From Collimonas sp. PA-H2 (GTDB lineage: Bacteria; Pseudomonadota; Gammaproteobacteria; Burkholderiales; Burkholderiaceae_D), in contig NZ_PDBX01000001.1 in assembly GCF_002564105.1 (NCBI RefSeq), forward strand, positions 5,456,001-5,520,000: 64,000 nt of DNA, in the 5' to 3' direction. Of the stretch, positions 1 through 7,883 are shown piece by piece; the stretch's first letter is position 1; each line of letters begins with the position of its first letter. The notes beneath the pieces were generated by a model that had not been told where the DNA came from, ran no database searches, and saw only the letters and a program-made list of their open reading frames with translations. The position numbers and the translations under genes were made by a program.

Positions 1-621
1 CTTGGCGACTTCGGCCGAGTTGGTCAGGACTTTGCCGCTTTCCTTGACCTTGCCGAGCGCCGGGTCCCAGACATAGGCGGCATCGATATCGCCGCGCTGC
101 CATGCCGCCGTGATTTCCTGCGGCCTCAGGTTCAGGATCTGCACCTTGGCAGCCGGAATGCCCCAATGCTTGAGCGCGGCCAGCAGGCTGTAATGCGTGG
201 TCGAGACGAAAGGCACGGCGATCTTTTTGCCGATCAAGTCTTGCGCACTGGCGATGCCGCTGCCATTGCGCACCACCAGGGCCTCCGCCTGGCCGATCTG
301 CGCTGCGACCAAGATAGTTTCTATCGGCAGTTCGCGCGTCGCCGCGGCTGCCAAGGGGCTGCTGCCGACATAGCCGACCTGGATATCGCCGGATGCCACA
401 GCGGTTATCACATCCGCGCCGCTGTCGAATTTTTTCCAGTTGATTTTCCAGCCGCTGGCTTTTTCATAGGCGCCGTCGGCCTGTGCAATTTTGGCGGGTT
501 CTACCACCGTTTGATAGGCGATGTTGACTTCCTGGCCTGCACCCGATGCCGAACCGGCAGCGGCGACAATTGCGGTAGCTGCGGCCAGAACCGGCAAGCG
601 TTTCAGAATATTTGTAAGCAT
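1..621 (-). CDS. tauA: Taurine ABC transporter periplasmic substrate-binding protein (3' end outside window)
   Basis: This is the periplasmic binding protein that hands taurine (or related sulfonates) to the TauBC importer for use as a sulfur source. The first 207 residues are visible. A signal peptide starting MLTNILKRLPVL is followed by the TauA pattern: VNIAYQTVVEPAKIAQADGA, KKFDSGADVITAVASGDIQ, a GSSPLA loop, and AVPFVSTTHYSLLAALKHWG, then AAWQRGDIDAAYVWDPA. These stretches track E. coli TauA closely. The start ATG (621-619) follows a GAGGGAAAG ribosome-binding site. The gene runs off the left edge, so tauB and tauC, if present, lie outside. The nearest rival reading, an aliphatic sulfonate binder (SsuA), fits the motifs less well. 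Confidence 0.93.
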   Translation of the reverse strand, partial: MLTNILKRLPVLAAATAIVAAAGSASGAGQEVNIAYQTVVEPAKIAQADGAYEKASGWKINWKKFDSGADVITAVASGDIQVGYVGSSPLAAAATRELPIETILVAAQIGQAEALVVRNGSGIASAQDLIGKKIAVPFVSTTHYSLLAALKHWGIPAAKVQILNLRPQEITAAWQRGDIDAAYVWDPALGKVKESGKVLTNSAEVAK

Positions 622-934
622 GCTTTCCCTCGGTGATTGAATGATCAGGCGCTTACAGTGCTGTCAGGACTGTTACCGCTCTGTTATCCACGTTAATCGA
701 TTCAAGCGATTTGCAAAACGAAGGTTTTCGGAGATGCTTAGTTGGTTTCTGCGGGGCAGCATCATGTCGGCCGGCAAGCGATGCGGCACAAGAATAGCGA
801 GTGCTTTCCACCTGTGGCAGCCAATAAATAGATATTAAACTATCCTTTTTATATATAAAGATACTAATCTATCTTTTTCATAAAAGAGATACTATACTAT
901 CCTTAACTAATCAATAGATAGCTTATTATCCACC
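622..934. other. Intergenic region between divergent tauA and hipB-like gene
   Basis: This 313-base stretch separates the divergently read tauA and the HipB-like gene. The half nearest tauA shows no open frame that looks coding and no promoter I can defend. The half nearest the antitoxin gene is sharply AT-rich and holds three operator-like palindromes, listed separately. Confidence 0.6.
841..920 (+). promoter_or_regulatory. Three tandem TATC...GATA palindromic operators upstream of hipBA
   Basis: Three imperfect palindromes with TATC and GATA arms lie at 841-863, 870-891 and 898-920. Their left arms are spaced 29 and 28 bases apart, close to three helical turns. Single extra half-sites flank the array (GATA at 831-834, TATC at 927-930). 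E. coli HipB binds TATCC(N8)GGATA operators in its own promoter, so these are probably autoregulatory sites for the antitoxin just downstream. The sequence TATACT at 893-898 between sites two and three could be a -10 box; the matching -35 is weak. Site occupancy is inferred from sequence only. Confidence 0.65.
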
Positions 935-1231
935 ATGAAAACCTTGAGCGAACTTTCTTCCATCCTCCGCCATGCCAAGGCCAGGCTGGCGCTGCCGGTA
1001 GTCGCCATGAGCCGTGACAGCGGACTGACCGCCGTCACGATACGCGGCGTGCTTTCGGGCAAAAACGATCCCCGCCTCAGCACCTTGATGACGATTGCCG
1101 ACCAGTTAGGGCTGGAACTGATGCTGCTGCCGAAAACCATGGCATCTTCGATTGCCGCGCAAGCTCCCGCTGAAGACGAGGTGCAAAGCCTGGTCGCTGC
1201 CGCGCTGGCGTGGCCAGGGAGTGCTAAATGA
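935..1231 (+). CDS. HipB-like antitoxin, helix-turn-helix regulator
   Basis: This 98-residue Xre/Cro-type DNA-binding protein is the likely antitoxin and autorepressor of the HipA-type kinase that follows. A helix-turn-helix is readable around residues 18-50 (LPVVAMSRDSGLTAVTIRGV, then a GKNDPRLSTLMTIADQLGLE stretch typical of the fifth helix). The stop overlaps the hipA start by 4 bases (ATGA), so translation is probably coupled. The start ATG lies 14 bases after the last operator palindrome. The C-terminal ~25 residues (AQAPAEDEVQSLVAAAL) look flexible and may contact HipA. Toxin neutralisation is inferred from context. Confidence 0.85.
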   Translation: MKTLSELSSILRHAKARLALPVVAMSRDSGLTAVTIRGVLSGKNDPRLSTLMTIADQLGLELMLLPKTMASSIAAQAPAEDEVQSLVAAALAWPGSAK

Positions 1232-2526
1232 ACCTGAGCGCACTGGATATTTTCATTGGCGAGCGCCAGGCCGGCATCCTGTTCCAGTATGGCGACATGC
1301 TGCGCTTCCAGGTCGATCCCGCCTATGCGCAAGACCCGCAGCGCCCCACGCTGTCGCTCTCGATGCGCGCCGCCACGCCGCAACAAGACATGGCGCTGCT
1401 GCTCAATCCGCTGGCGGCAATCTTCAACTCGCCAGGCAAGATGCGGCTGCCGGCCTTCTTCCAGAACCTGTTGCCGGAAGGCGTGCTGCGCAAGCAGATC
1501 GCCCTGGAGCGCCAGTGCGCGGAGGACGATCATTTCGAGCTGCTGGCCGCCTGCGGCCGCGATTTGCCGGGCGCGGTGCGCGCCATCCCAGCCAGGCTGA
1601 CACGGGCGCTGATGACGCGCCTGGTGACCCAGGACAAGGAAGCTATCGAAGAAAGCGTGATGGCAGCGCCGCTGGTCGACGGCGTCTCGATTTCCGGCAT
1701 GCAGCCTAAGCTGGCCCTGATCCTGGAAGGCGGCCGCTATGTCAGCCGCACCCGCCACAAAGACGCCCACATCATCGGCAAACTGCCAACCGCACAATAT
1801 GATCACTTGCCGGAAGTAGAACACCTGTCGCTGCAACTGGCGCGCGCCGCCGGCGTGACCGTATGCGAGGCCAGCCTGCAACCGCTGGCAGCGATCATGG
1901 CCGAACATGCGGCGGATGAAAATCAGCGGTTTCTGGCGGTACAGCGCTTCGACCGCGACCAGCCGGGGCGACTGCATGTAGAGGACTTTTGCCAGATCCT
2001 CGGAGTCGATCCGGACAAAAAATATACCGGCGCCACCTATGCCGACATGGCGCTGGTGATGCAAGCCGTGCCCGAGCTCGGCACGGCAGCCTGCCATGAG
2101 CTGCTGCGGCGCATTACAGTCAATGAGCTGATCGGCAATTATGACGCGCACCTGAAAAATTTCGGCATCCGCTACCTGGCCGACGGCCGCATCGAATTCT
2201 CGCCCGCCTACGATGTCGTAGCGTATAGCGTGTACCTGAACGGCAGCGGCCATGCGCTCAAGTTTGCCGAGGGCCAGGCCAAGCGCTCCTTCCTGTCGCC
2301 GCAAACCCTGCGCGCCTTCGCCAACCGCAGCGGCATGCTGGAGCCGCCGCTGCGCCAGGTGATCGCCGATGTCTGCAAAAAAGCCATGCAAGCATGGCCC
2401 GGCCTGATCGCCGCCAGCCAGCTGCTGCCGCATCAAAAGCAGCGCCTGAACGACTATTTCATGGGCCGCGACATTATCGCCGGCTTGCGCAAGCGACAGG
2501 CAAGGCTGGCGGCAAAAGCACAATAA
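1228..2526 (+). CDS. hipA: HipA-type serine/threonine kinase toxin
   Basis: This 432-residue protein belongs to the HipA family. E. coli HipA phosphorylates glutamyl-tRNA synthetase and induces persistence; the target here is unknown. Family landmarks: the N-subdomain (GILFQYGDMLRFQVDPAYA), the phosphate-binding loop GVSISGMQPKLAL at residues 152-164 whose serine is the usual autophosphorylation site, the nucleotide-binding lysine in HIIGKLP, the catalytic loop NYDAHLKN (304-311, with D306) and the metal-binding aspartate in SPAYDVVAY (D329). All kinase residues appear present, so it should be active. It overlaps the antitoxin by 4 bases. The length is close to the ~440 residues of E. coli HipA, so it is the single-chain form, not the split HipS/HipT type. 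Confidence 0.93.
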   Translation: MNLSALDIFIGERQAGILFQYGDMLRFQVDPAYAQDPQRPTLSLSMRAATPQQDMALLLNPLAAIFNSPGKMRLPAFFQNLLPEGVLRKQIALERQCAEDDHFELLAACGRDLPGAVRAIPARLTRALMTRLVTQDKEAIEESVMAAPLVDGVSISGMQPKLALILEGGRYVSRTRHKDAHIIGKLPTAQYDHLPEVEHLSLQLARAAGVTVCEASLQPLAAIMAEHAADENQRFLAVQRFDRDQPGRLHVEDFCQILGVDPDKKYTGATYADMALVMQAVPELGTAACHELLRRITVNELIGNYDAHLKNFGIRYLADGRIEFSPAYDVVAYSVYLNGSGHALKFAEGQAKRSFLSPQTLRAFANRSGMLEPPLRQVIADVCKKAMQAWPGLIAASQLLPHQKQRLNDYFMGRDIIAGLRKRQARLAAKAQ

Positions 2527-2617
2527 AGAGCAGGATTTTTGCCGCCCTGTTCGCAAATGATTGCCAGAATCCGCTAATATCAATCCCCTCCTCCCTTCCC
2601 TCGCTCAAGGAAAAGCA

Positions 2618-3505
2618 ATGCCCGTAACTGCAGATCTCGCCCAACCCGGAATCCTACAGCCGCTTCCGCCACTCGGCCGTTCGCTCACATTTCGCTTGGT
2701 CGGCCCCGATCCGCGCGCTGCGTTGCTGCGCTTGCGCGACACCTTCGAGGCTGACTGGGGCATCGTCGGCCTGGGTTTGCCGCTGATCCAGGCCTTGGAC
2801 CAGCATGTCGCAGGCTTGCGGGCCTTCCCCGCGCTTGACGGCGTCGGCTGCAGCGCGCCGTCGACCCAGCAAGCGCTGTGGATCCTGCTGCGCGGCGACG
2901 ACCGCAGCACGCTGTTCGAACGCAGCGCCCAGTTGGTCGCCCTGCTGGCCGAGGCGCTGGTGCTGGACAATAGCCAGGACACCTTCCGCTATCGCGACAG
3001 CCGCGACCTGACCGGCTATGAAGACGGCACCGAAAATCCGCAAGACAACGCCGCAGTAGACGCGGCCTTGGTGGCGGAAGGCGCCGGCCGCCAGGGCGCC
3101 AGTTTTGTCGCGGTACAGCGCTGGATCCATGATCTGTCGCGTTTCCGCGGATTTCCGGCAGCGCAGCGCGACGCCACCATCGGCCGCCGCATCAAAGACA
3201 ATGAAGAAATCGAAGACGCGCCGGAATCGGCCCATGTCAAGCGCAGCGCGCAGGAGAGCTTTACCCCTGAGGCTTATATGGTGAGGCACTCCATGCCTTG
3301 GGACAACGGCATGCAGCAAGGCACCGAATTCATCGCTTTCGGCGAATCCAGCGATCGCTATGAAAACGTCCTGCGCCGTATGCTCGGCCATGAAGACAAT
3401 ATCGTCGACGCCCTGTTCAGCTTTTCGCAGCCGGTTACCGGCGGCTACTACTGGTGTCCGCCGCGTCTGGGCCAGCGCCTCGACCTGCAAGCGCTGGCGC
3501 TCTAG
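2618..3505 (+). CDS. DyP-type heme peroxidase (YfeX-like)
   Basis: This 295-residue dye-decolorizing peroxidase oxidises organic substrates with hydrogen peroxide through heme b. The distal catalytic motif GYEDGTENPQ (D136) is intact. The probable proximal heme ligand is H206 in AHVKRSAQES, followed by PEAYMVRHSMPWD and GTEFIAFGESSDRYENVLRRMLG, matching YfeX-type DyPs. I chose ATG 2618 because AAGGAAAA lies just upstream; the more upstream ATG at 2561 would add a poorly conserved 19-residue leader. No signal peptide is seen, so it should be cytoplasmic. It could be encapsulated cargo elsewhere, but no encapsulin gene is adjacent. It is followed after 13 bases by the YcaQ-like gene. Confidence 0.92.
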   Translation: MPVTADLAQPGILQPLPPLGRSLTFRLVGPDPRAALLRLRDTFEADWGIVGLGLPLIQALDQHVAGLRAFPALDGVGCSAPSTQQALWILLRGDDRSTLFERSAQLVALLAEALVLDNSQDTFRYRDSRDLTGYEDGTENPQDNAAVDAALVAEGAGRQGASFVAVQRWIHDLSRFRGFPAAQRDATIGRRIKDNEEIEDAPESAHVKRSAQESFTPEAYMVRHSMPWDNGMQQGTEFIAFGESSDRYENVLRRMLGHEDNIVDALFSFSQPVTGGYYWCPPRLGQRLDLQALAL

Positions 3506-3518
3506 GAACAGCGCCGGC

Positions 3519-4739
3519 ATGGACACCATCCAGCTCTCGCTGCCGGCAGCGCGCGCCCTGCAGCTGGCGGCTCAAGGATTGCTGAATCCGCCGCGCAGGA
3601 AAGCCGTCAAGCAGGACGTGCTGGCCGCCATCCGTCAGATGGGCGTATTGCAGATCGATACTATCCACGTGGTGGCGCGCAGTCCCTACCTGGTGCTGTG
3701 GAGCCGCCTCGGCAGTTACCCGCAGAACTGGCTGGAAGAATTGCTGGAAGAGCGCCAGCTGTTCGAATACTGGGCGCACGAAGCCAGCTTCTTGCCGATC
3801 GAGGATTACGGCCTGTTCCGGCACCGCATGATCGACCCCGGTTCGATGGGCTGGAAATATTCGGCCAAGTGGATGGACGAGCATCGCGCCACCATTGAAA
3901 AGCTGCTGCAGCACATCCGCGAGAACGGCCCGGTGCGCTCCGCCGATTTCAAGCGCACCGACGGCAAGGGCGGCGGCTGGTGGGAATGGAAGCCGGAAAA
4001 ACGTTCGCTCGAAGTGCTGTTTACCGCCGGCCGGCTGATGATCGCCAAGCGCCACAATTTTCATCGGATCTACGACCTCGCCGAGCGCATCCTGCCGGAC
4101 TGGGACGATGCCCGCATGCCATCCAACGCCGACACCCTGCGCACGCTGCAGCTGAAAGCGGTGCAGGCGCTGGGCGTGGCCAAAGCCAGCTGGATAGGCG
4201 ATTATTTTCGCACCGCCAAGAGCCGCCCTGATCCGGATCCGGAAACACTGGTGGCAGACGGCAGCCTGCTGAAAGCCAGCGTGGAAGGCTGGCAGCAGCC
4301 TGTCTACATCCATCCGGCCCATCGCCAGCTCGCATTGGACGCCGCCGCCGGCTTGCTGAAACCGACCGCCACCAGCCTGCTGTCGCCGTTCGATCCGCTG
4401 GTATGGGACCGCAAACGGGCGCTGGAACTGTTCGATTTCGATTACCGGCTGGAATGCTATACGCCCGAGACCAAGCGCAGCTACGGTTACTTCACGCTGC
4501 CGATCCTGCATCGCGGTGCGCTGGTGGGCCGGCTCGACGCCAAAGCGCACCGCAGCCAGGGCATATTCGAAGTCAAGGCGCTGTACCTGGAAGCCGACAC
4601 GCGGCAAACCCAGCGGCTGGCCAGCGAGCTGGCAACGACCTTGCAGCGCTTCGCTGCCTGGCACGGCACGCCGCAGGTGGCGATCGGCAAATGCACTCCG
4701 CGCGCGTTCCGCAGCATGCTGAAAGCTGCGCTGGACTAA
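3519..4739 (+). CDS. YcaQ-like winged-helix DNA glycosylase (crosslink repair)
   Basis: This 406-residue protein belongs to the HTH_42 (DUF1006) family. E. coli YcaQ (AlkX) unhooks DNA interstrand crosslinks caused by nitrogen-mustard-like agents. The family's catalytic Q-hydrophobic-D motif is visible as QID at residues 45-47 (in LQIDTIHVVARSPY). It is followed by YWAHEASFLPIEDY, winged-helix repeats, and a C-terminal DPLVWDRKRALELFDFDYRLECY block typical of the family. The start at 3519 begins the conserved sequence; the same frame is open further upstream, but that part overlaps the peroxidase gene and looks non-coding. The 13-base gap suggests co-transcription with the peroxidase, a plausible oxidative and alkylation defence pair, though that link is inference. 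Confidence 0.88.
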   Translation: MDTIQLSLPAARALQLAAQGLLNPPRRKAVKQDVLAAIRQMGVLQIDTIHVVARSPYLVLWSRLGSYPQNWLEELLEERQLFEYWAHEASFLPIEDYGLFRHRMIDPGSMGWKYSAKWMDEHRATIEKLLQHIRENGPVRSADFKRTDGKGGGWWEWKPEKRSLEVLFTAGRLMIAKRHNFHRIYDLAERILPDWDDARMPSNADTLRTLQLKAVQALGVAKASWIGDYFRTAKSRPDPDPETLVADGSLLKASVEGWQQPVYIHPAHRQLALDAAAGLLKPTATSLLSPFDPLVWDRKRALELFDFDYRLECYTPETKRSYGYFTLPILHRGALVGRLDAKAHRSQGIFEVKALYLEADTRQTQRLASELATTLQRFAAWHGTPQVAIGKCTPRAFRSMLKAALD

Positions 4740-4756
4740 GCTTTCATTGCCAGCCT

Positions 4757-7579
4757 CTAGCTGGCTTTCAGCAGATTCCTGTCGGTGTCTATGCCGAAGG
4801 CCTGGGGCCGGCCGATGCCGTAGCCCTGGGCAAAATCCACTCCGATCTCAGTCAGCGTGCCGATGATCCGCTCATTGATGGCAAATTCCGCAATCGTCTG
4901 CTTGCCCATCAGATGACCAATCTTGTTGATCGCCTCGACCATGGCATAGTCGGTCGGGCTGTTCAACATGTCTTTCACAAAACCGCCATCGATCTTGATG
5001 AAGTCGACCGGCAGGTTTTTCAGATAAGCGAACGAAGACATGCCGGCGCCGAAGTCATCCAGAGCAAAACGGTAGCCGACGCTTCTCAGTTCCTGGATGA
5101 AGTGGGCGGCCTTGGCAAAATTGGCGATGGCGCTGGTCTCGGTAATTTCAAAGCAGATGATTTCCGGCGCAATCCCGAATTTCACATGCTGCTCCTGCAC
5201 GAAATGCAGGAAATTGCTGTCGCCCACGCTGGTGCCGGACAGGTTGATGGCGCAAGTCTGTATATTCAGGCCCTGCCCTTGTTTTTTCATCCGCGCCAGC
5301 GTCGCGTAGACGGTAGCGACCACCCAGCGGTCGATGGCCGGCATCAGGTTGTAGCGTTCCGCGGCCGGAATGAAGACCATCGGCAGCACCAGATTGTCGT
5401 CCTTGTCCAGCATCCGCAACAGGATCTCGAAATGCACGCCGTGGCTTGGCTTCTGGCCCAAGGCTACGATTTCCTGCGAGAACAGGCAGAATCTTTCGTG
5501 CGTGAGGGCTTCGTTGATGCGGGTGATCCATTCCATCTCGCCATGCCGTATCGACAGCTCGCTGTCGTCCAGGCGGTATTCGTGCACCCGGTTGCGACCC
5601 TTTTCCTTGGCCAGGTAGCAGGCGGCATCGACCGCGCTCATGATCTGCCCCAGCGTATGCATTTCACCGGCCAGGTTGATCAGGCCGATGCTGACGCCGA
5701 TGCTGAACGGCTTGTTGGACCAGACAAACTGGAAATCGGCGACGGTCTGCCGCAAGCCTTCGGCAATCCGCAGGGAATGTTCGACTGGGCAGTTTTCCAG
5801 CAAGACGCCGAACTCGTCGCCGCCCAGGCGCGCGATGGTGTCGGTATCGCGCAAACGCTGCTTCAGCAACACGCTGACCTGGCGGATCAGTTCGTCGCCG
5901 GCGGCATGCCCGCAGGTATCGTTGACCACCTTGAACTGGTCCAGGTCGAGGTACAGCACGGCATGCTGGCGCTGCTGGTCGCGCGAGGTGATCATCGCCA
6001 CCGTCAGGCGCCGCTCGAACTCGCGGCGATTGATGAGGCCGGTCAGTTCGTCATGGCTGGCCTGGTAGGACAGCTGCGCCGCATATTCGCGGTCCTTGCT
6101 GACGTCATGCAGCACCAGCACGGTGCCGATGGTCTCGCCGCTCAGGTTGCGGATCGGTTCGGCCGACAGGTTGACCGCGACTTCGCTGCCGTCGTCGCAC
6201 ACCAGCAGCAGGTTGGAGGCGTTTTCGATCGGCATGCTGTTGTCGAGGATCTGGTGGATCAGGTCTGGCACCCGGTTGCCGGAGGTTTCGCCCACCACGT
6301 TCAGGATTTTTTCCAGCGGCAGGCCGCGCGCCGACGCCAAAGTCCACCTGGTGAGGATTTCAGCGGTCGGATTAAGGTATTCGACCAGGCCGTCGGTGCT
6401 GAGCGTGATCACCGCCTCGCCTATCGATTCCAGCGTGACCTGGGCCCGTTCCTTGGCAGCGTACAACTGCTCTTCGGCGCGTTTGCGGGCGGTAATGTCG
6501 GTAAACGAACCAGCCATGCGCACCGGCTTGCCGGCGGAATTGCTGGTCGACTGCGCACAGGAGCGCACCCAGCGCAATTCGCCCGACTTGGTCACCACGC
6601 GGAACTCGATGTCGCACGGCGAATTGTCGTGCAGATGCGAAGTAAGCTTGGCGCGCACCGCATCCAGGTCCGAAGGATAGATGCAGTTCAGGAATTGCAG
6701 CGGCGTCGGCTCGTCGTCTTCCAGCGTATAGCCCAGCAACTCCTTCAGGCGCGGCGAATAGTAGATGTTGTCAGCCTGGATGTCCCAGTCCCACAAACCA
6801 TCGTTGCTGCCCAGCATGGCCAGCTGCAGCCGTTCCTCGCTGATCTTCAGCGCCTCCTTGAACTGGTCGCTCTTGATCAGGATAAAGCGCGAAATCCAGC
6901 TGCCGAAAATCATCAGCCCGATGGCGATCGCCAGCGTTGCATACAGCAACAGGCTCTGCACCCGGCGCGAGGATTCACCCAGGCTGGCGGAAAAGCGTAG
7001 TTCCAGCGGCGTCAGGCGGGCGTCGATCTCACGGATGCGGGCGATGCTGGCGATCATCGCCACCGGATCGGGATTGCCTGCCGCGATCGCGGCGTGCAAG
7101 CGCTGGGCTTCTAGATTGAGTTGCTGGATCAGGCCGTCGCCGGTCTTCCAGTTAGCCAGAGGCTCGCTCAGCAGGCTGAAATTCTTGAAGTTACGATACA
7201 GGCTGACGATGCCGTCGATATCGTCCGGATGATTGCCGCCATCGAGAAAACCCTGGCGCACCAGCTGCATGTCCGGCCTAGGCTTGTCCAGTTCATTGCG
7301 TGCGCGCTGATCGCCCATCGGCACCGCCAGCGCCTTCAATACTTTCTGATAGTCGGCGTCGGCCTGGGTCACCGCGTACTGGTTCAGGTGGAATACCGCC
7401 TCCTTCTGCGCTTTCGACCAGAGGCTCTCGCCGCCGACAAAAGCCCGTACCGAAGACAGGATATTCATGCTGAACGCCAGCAGCCCCACCATCAAGGCGA
7501 CAATCGCCAGGAACGGCAGGATCACCTTGATCCAGCGCATGCCGCTATCCAACGTCAAAAATTTCTTCAATCGCTGCAT
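4757..7579 (-). CDS. Membrane-anchored PAS-PAS-GGDEF-EAL cyclic-di-GMP enzyme
   Basis: This 940-residue signalling protein makes and/or breaks cyclic di-GMP. An N-terminal membrane segment (about 17-42) precedes a ~160-residue periplasmic sensor region and a second membrane segment (about 208-233). Two PAS domains follow (about 250-370, beginning GLWDWDIQADNIYYSP, and 380-490). The cyclase domain has an intact RLGGDEFGVLLE motif near residue 584. The EAL domain (about 690-935) keeps FEILLRM, INLSG, EITET, ALDDFGAGMSSF and IKIDGGFV; the usual AEGVE reads AEFAI, but the metal-binding Glu is kept. Both activities therefore look possible. It converges with the YcaQ-like gene, leaving 17 bases between stops. 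The sensed signal is unknown. Confidence 0.93.
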   Translation of the reverse strand: MQRLKKFLTLDSGMRWIKVILPFLAIVALMVGLLAFSMNILSSVRAFVGGESLWSKAQKEAVFHLNQYAVTQADADYQKVLKALAVPMGDQRARNELDKPRPDMQLVRQGFLDGGNHPDDIDGIVSLYRNFKNFSLLSEPLANWKTGDGLIQQLNLEAQRLHAAIAAGNPDPVAMIASIARIREIDARLTPLELRFSASLGESSRRVQSLLLYATLAIAIGLMIFGSWISRFILIKSDQFKEALKISEERLQLAMLGSNDGLWDWDIQADNIYYSPRLKELLGYTLEDDEPTPLQFLNCIYPSDLDAVRAKLTSHLHDNSPCDIEFRVVTKSGELRWVRSCAQSTSNSAGKPVRMAGSFTDITARKRAEEQLYAAKERAQVTLESIGEAVITLSTDGLVEYLNPTAEILTRWTLASARGLPLEKILNVVGETSGNRVPDLIHQILDNSMPIENASNLLLVCDDGSEVAVNLSAEPIRNLSGETIGTVLVLHDVSKDREYAAQLSYQASHDELTGLINRREFERRLTVAMITSRDQQRQHAVLYLDLDQFKVVNDTCGHAAGDELIRQVSVLLKQRLRDTDTIARLGGDEFGVLLENCPVEHSLRIAEGLRQTVADFQFVWSNKPFSIGVSIGLINLAGEMHTLGQIMSAVDAACYLAKEKGRNRVHEYRLDDSELSIRHGEMEWITRINEALTHERFCLFSQEIVALGQKPSHGVHFEILLRMLDKDDNLVLPMVFIPAAERYNLMPAIDRWVVATVYATLARMKKQGQGLNIQTCAINLSGTSVGDSNFLHFVQEQHVKFGIAPEIICFEITETSAIANFAKAAHFIQELRSVGYRFALDDFGAGMSSFAYLKNLPVDFIKIDGGFVKDMLNSPTDYAMVEAINKIGHLMGKQTIAEFAINERIIGTLTEIGVDFAQGYGIGRPQAFGIDTDRNLLKAS

Positions 7580-7883
7580 CGCAAGACCTCGCTGTAACAG
7601 TTAAACCGTTAGAAAGCTTGAGCCGAATGAGAGACCATGCAAAAAAAGAAACTACTTGCTTATCTTGGTACGAATACCCCATCATACGGCCAATAGTTTC
7701 TCATTAGCAAGTCGATCGTGAGGGGTCATGAAATGCGTCTTATGTTCAACTGTAAACACGGTAAAACGTCGCTAAAATAAAACGGCTCGCAACAACCTTT
7801 TCACTTCCCTAAAATTGTCTGAACGTTACCTATATGCTCCGTGCTAAGATCGACGGTTTGCCATCTTTCACCCAGATTCCTCC
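7580..7883. other. Intergenic region between divergent GGDEF/EAL gene and Pls-type synthetase
   Basis: This 304-base divergent promoter region is AT-richer than the flanking genes. I see no tRNA, hairpin terminator or repeat, and no promoter I could place with confidence. It must carry the promoters of both neighbours. Confidence 0.5.

Noticed and set aside
841-920. CRISPR-like regular spacing of repeats
   Set aside because: Only three units, built of AT-rich palindromes of 22-23 bases with 6-base gaps, with no spacers of normal length and no cas genes. Operators fit better.
907-2583. A 558-codon minus-strand open frame across hipBA
   Set aside because: The plus strand holds clear HipB and HipA with intact kinase motifs. 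The minus frame's composition (Ala, Gln, Arg, His) is typical of a shadow.
4403-7000. A long (about 865 codons) open frame on the plus strand through the GGDEF/EAL gene
   Set aside because: It has no family motifs, while the opposite strand encodes complete PAS, GGDEF and EAL domains. Long antisense frames are expected in GC-rich DNA.
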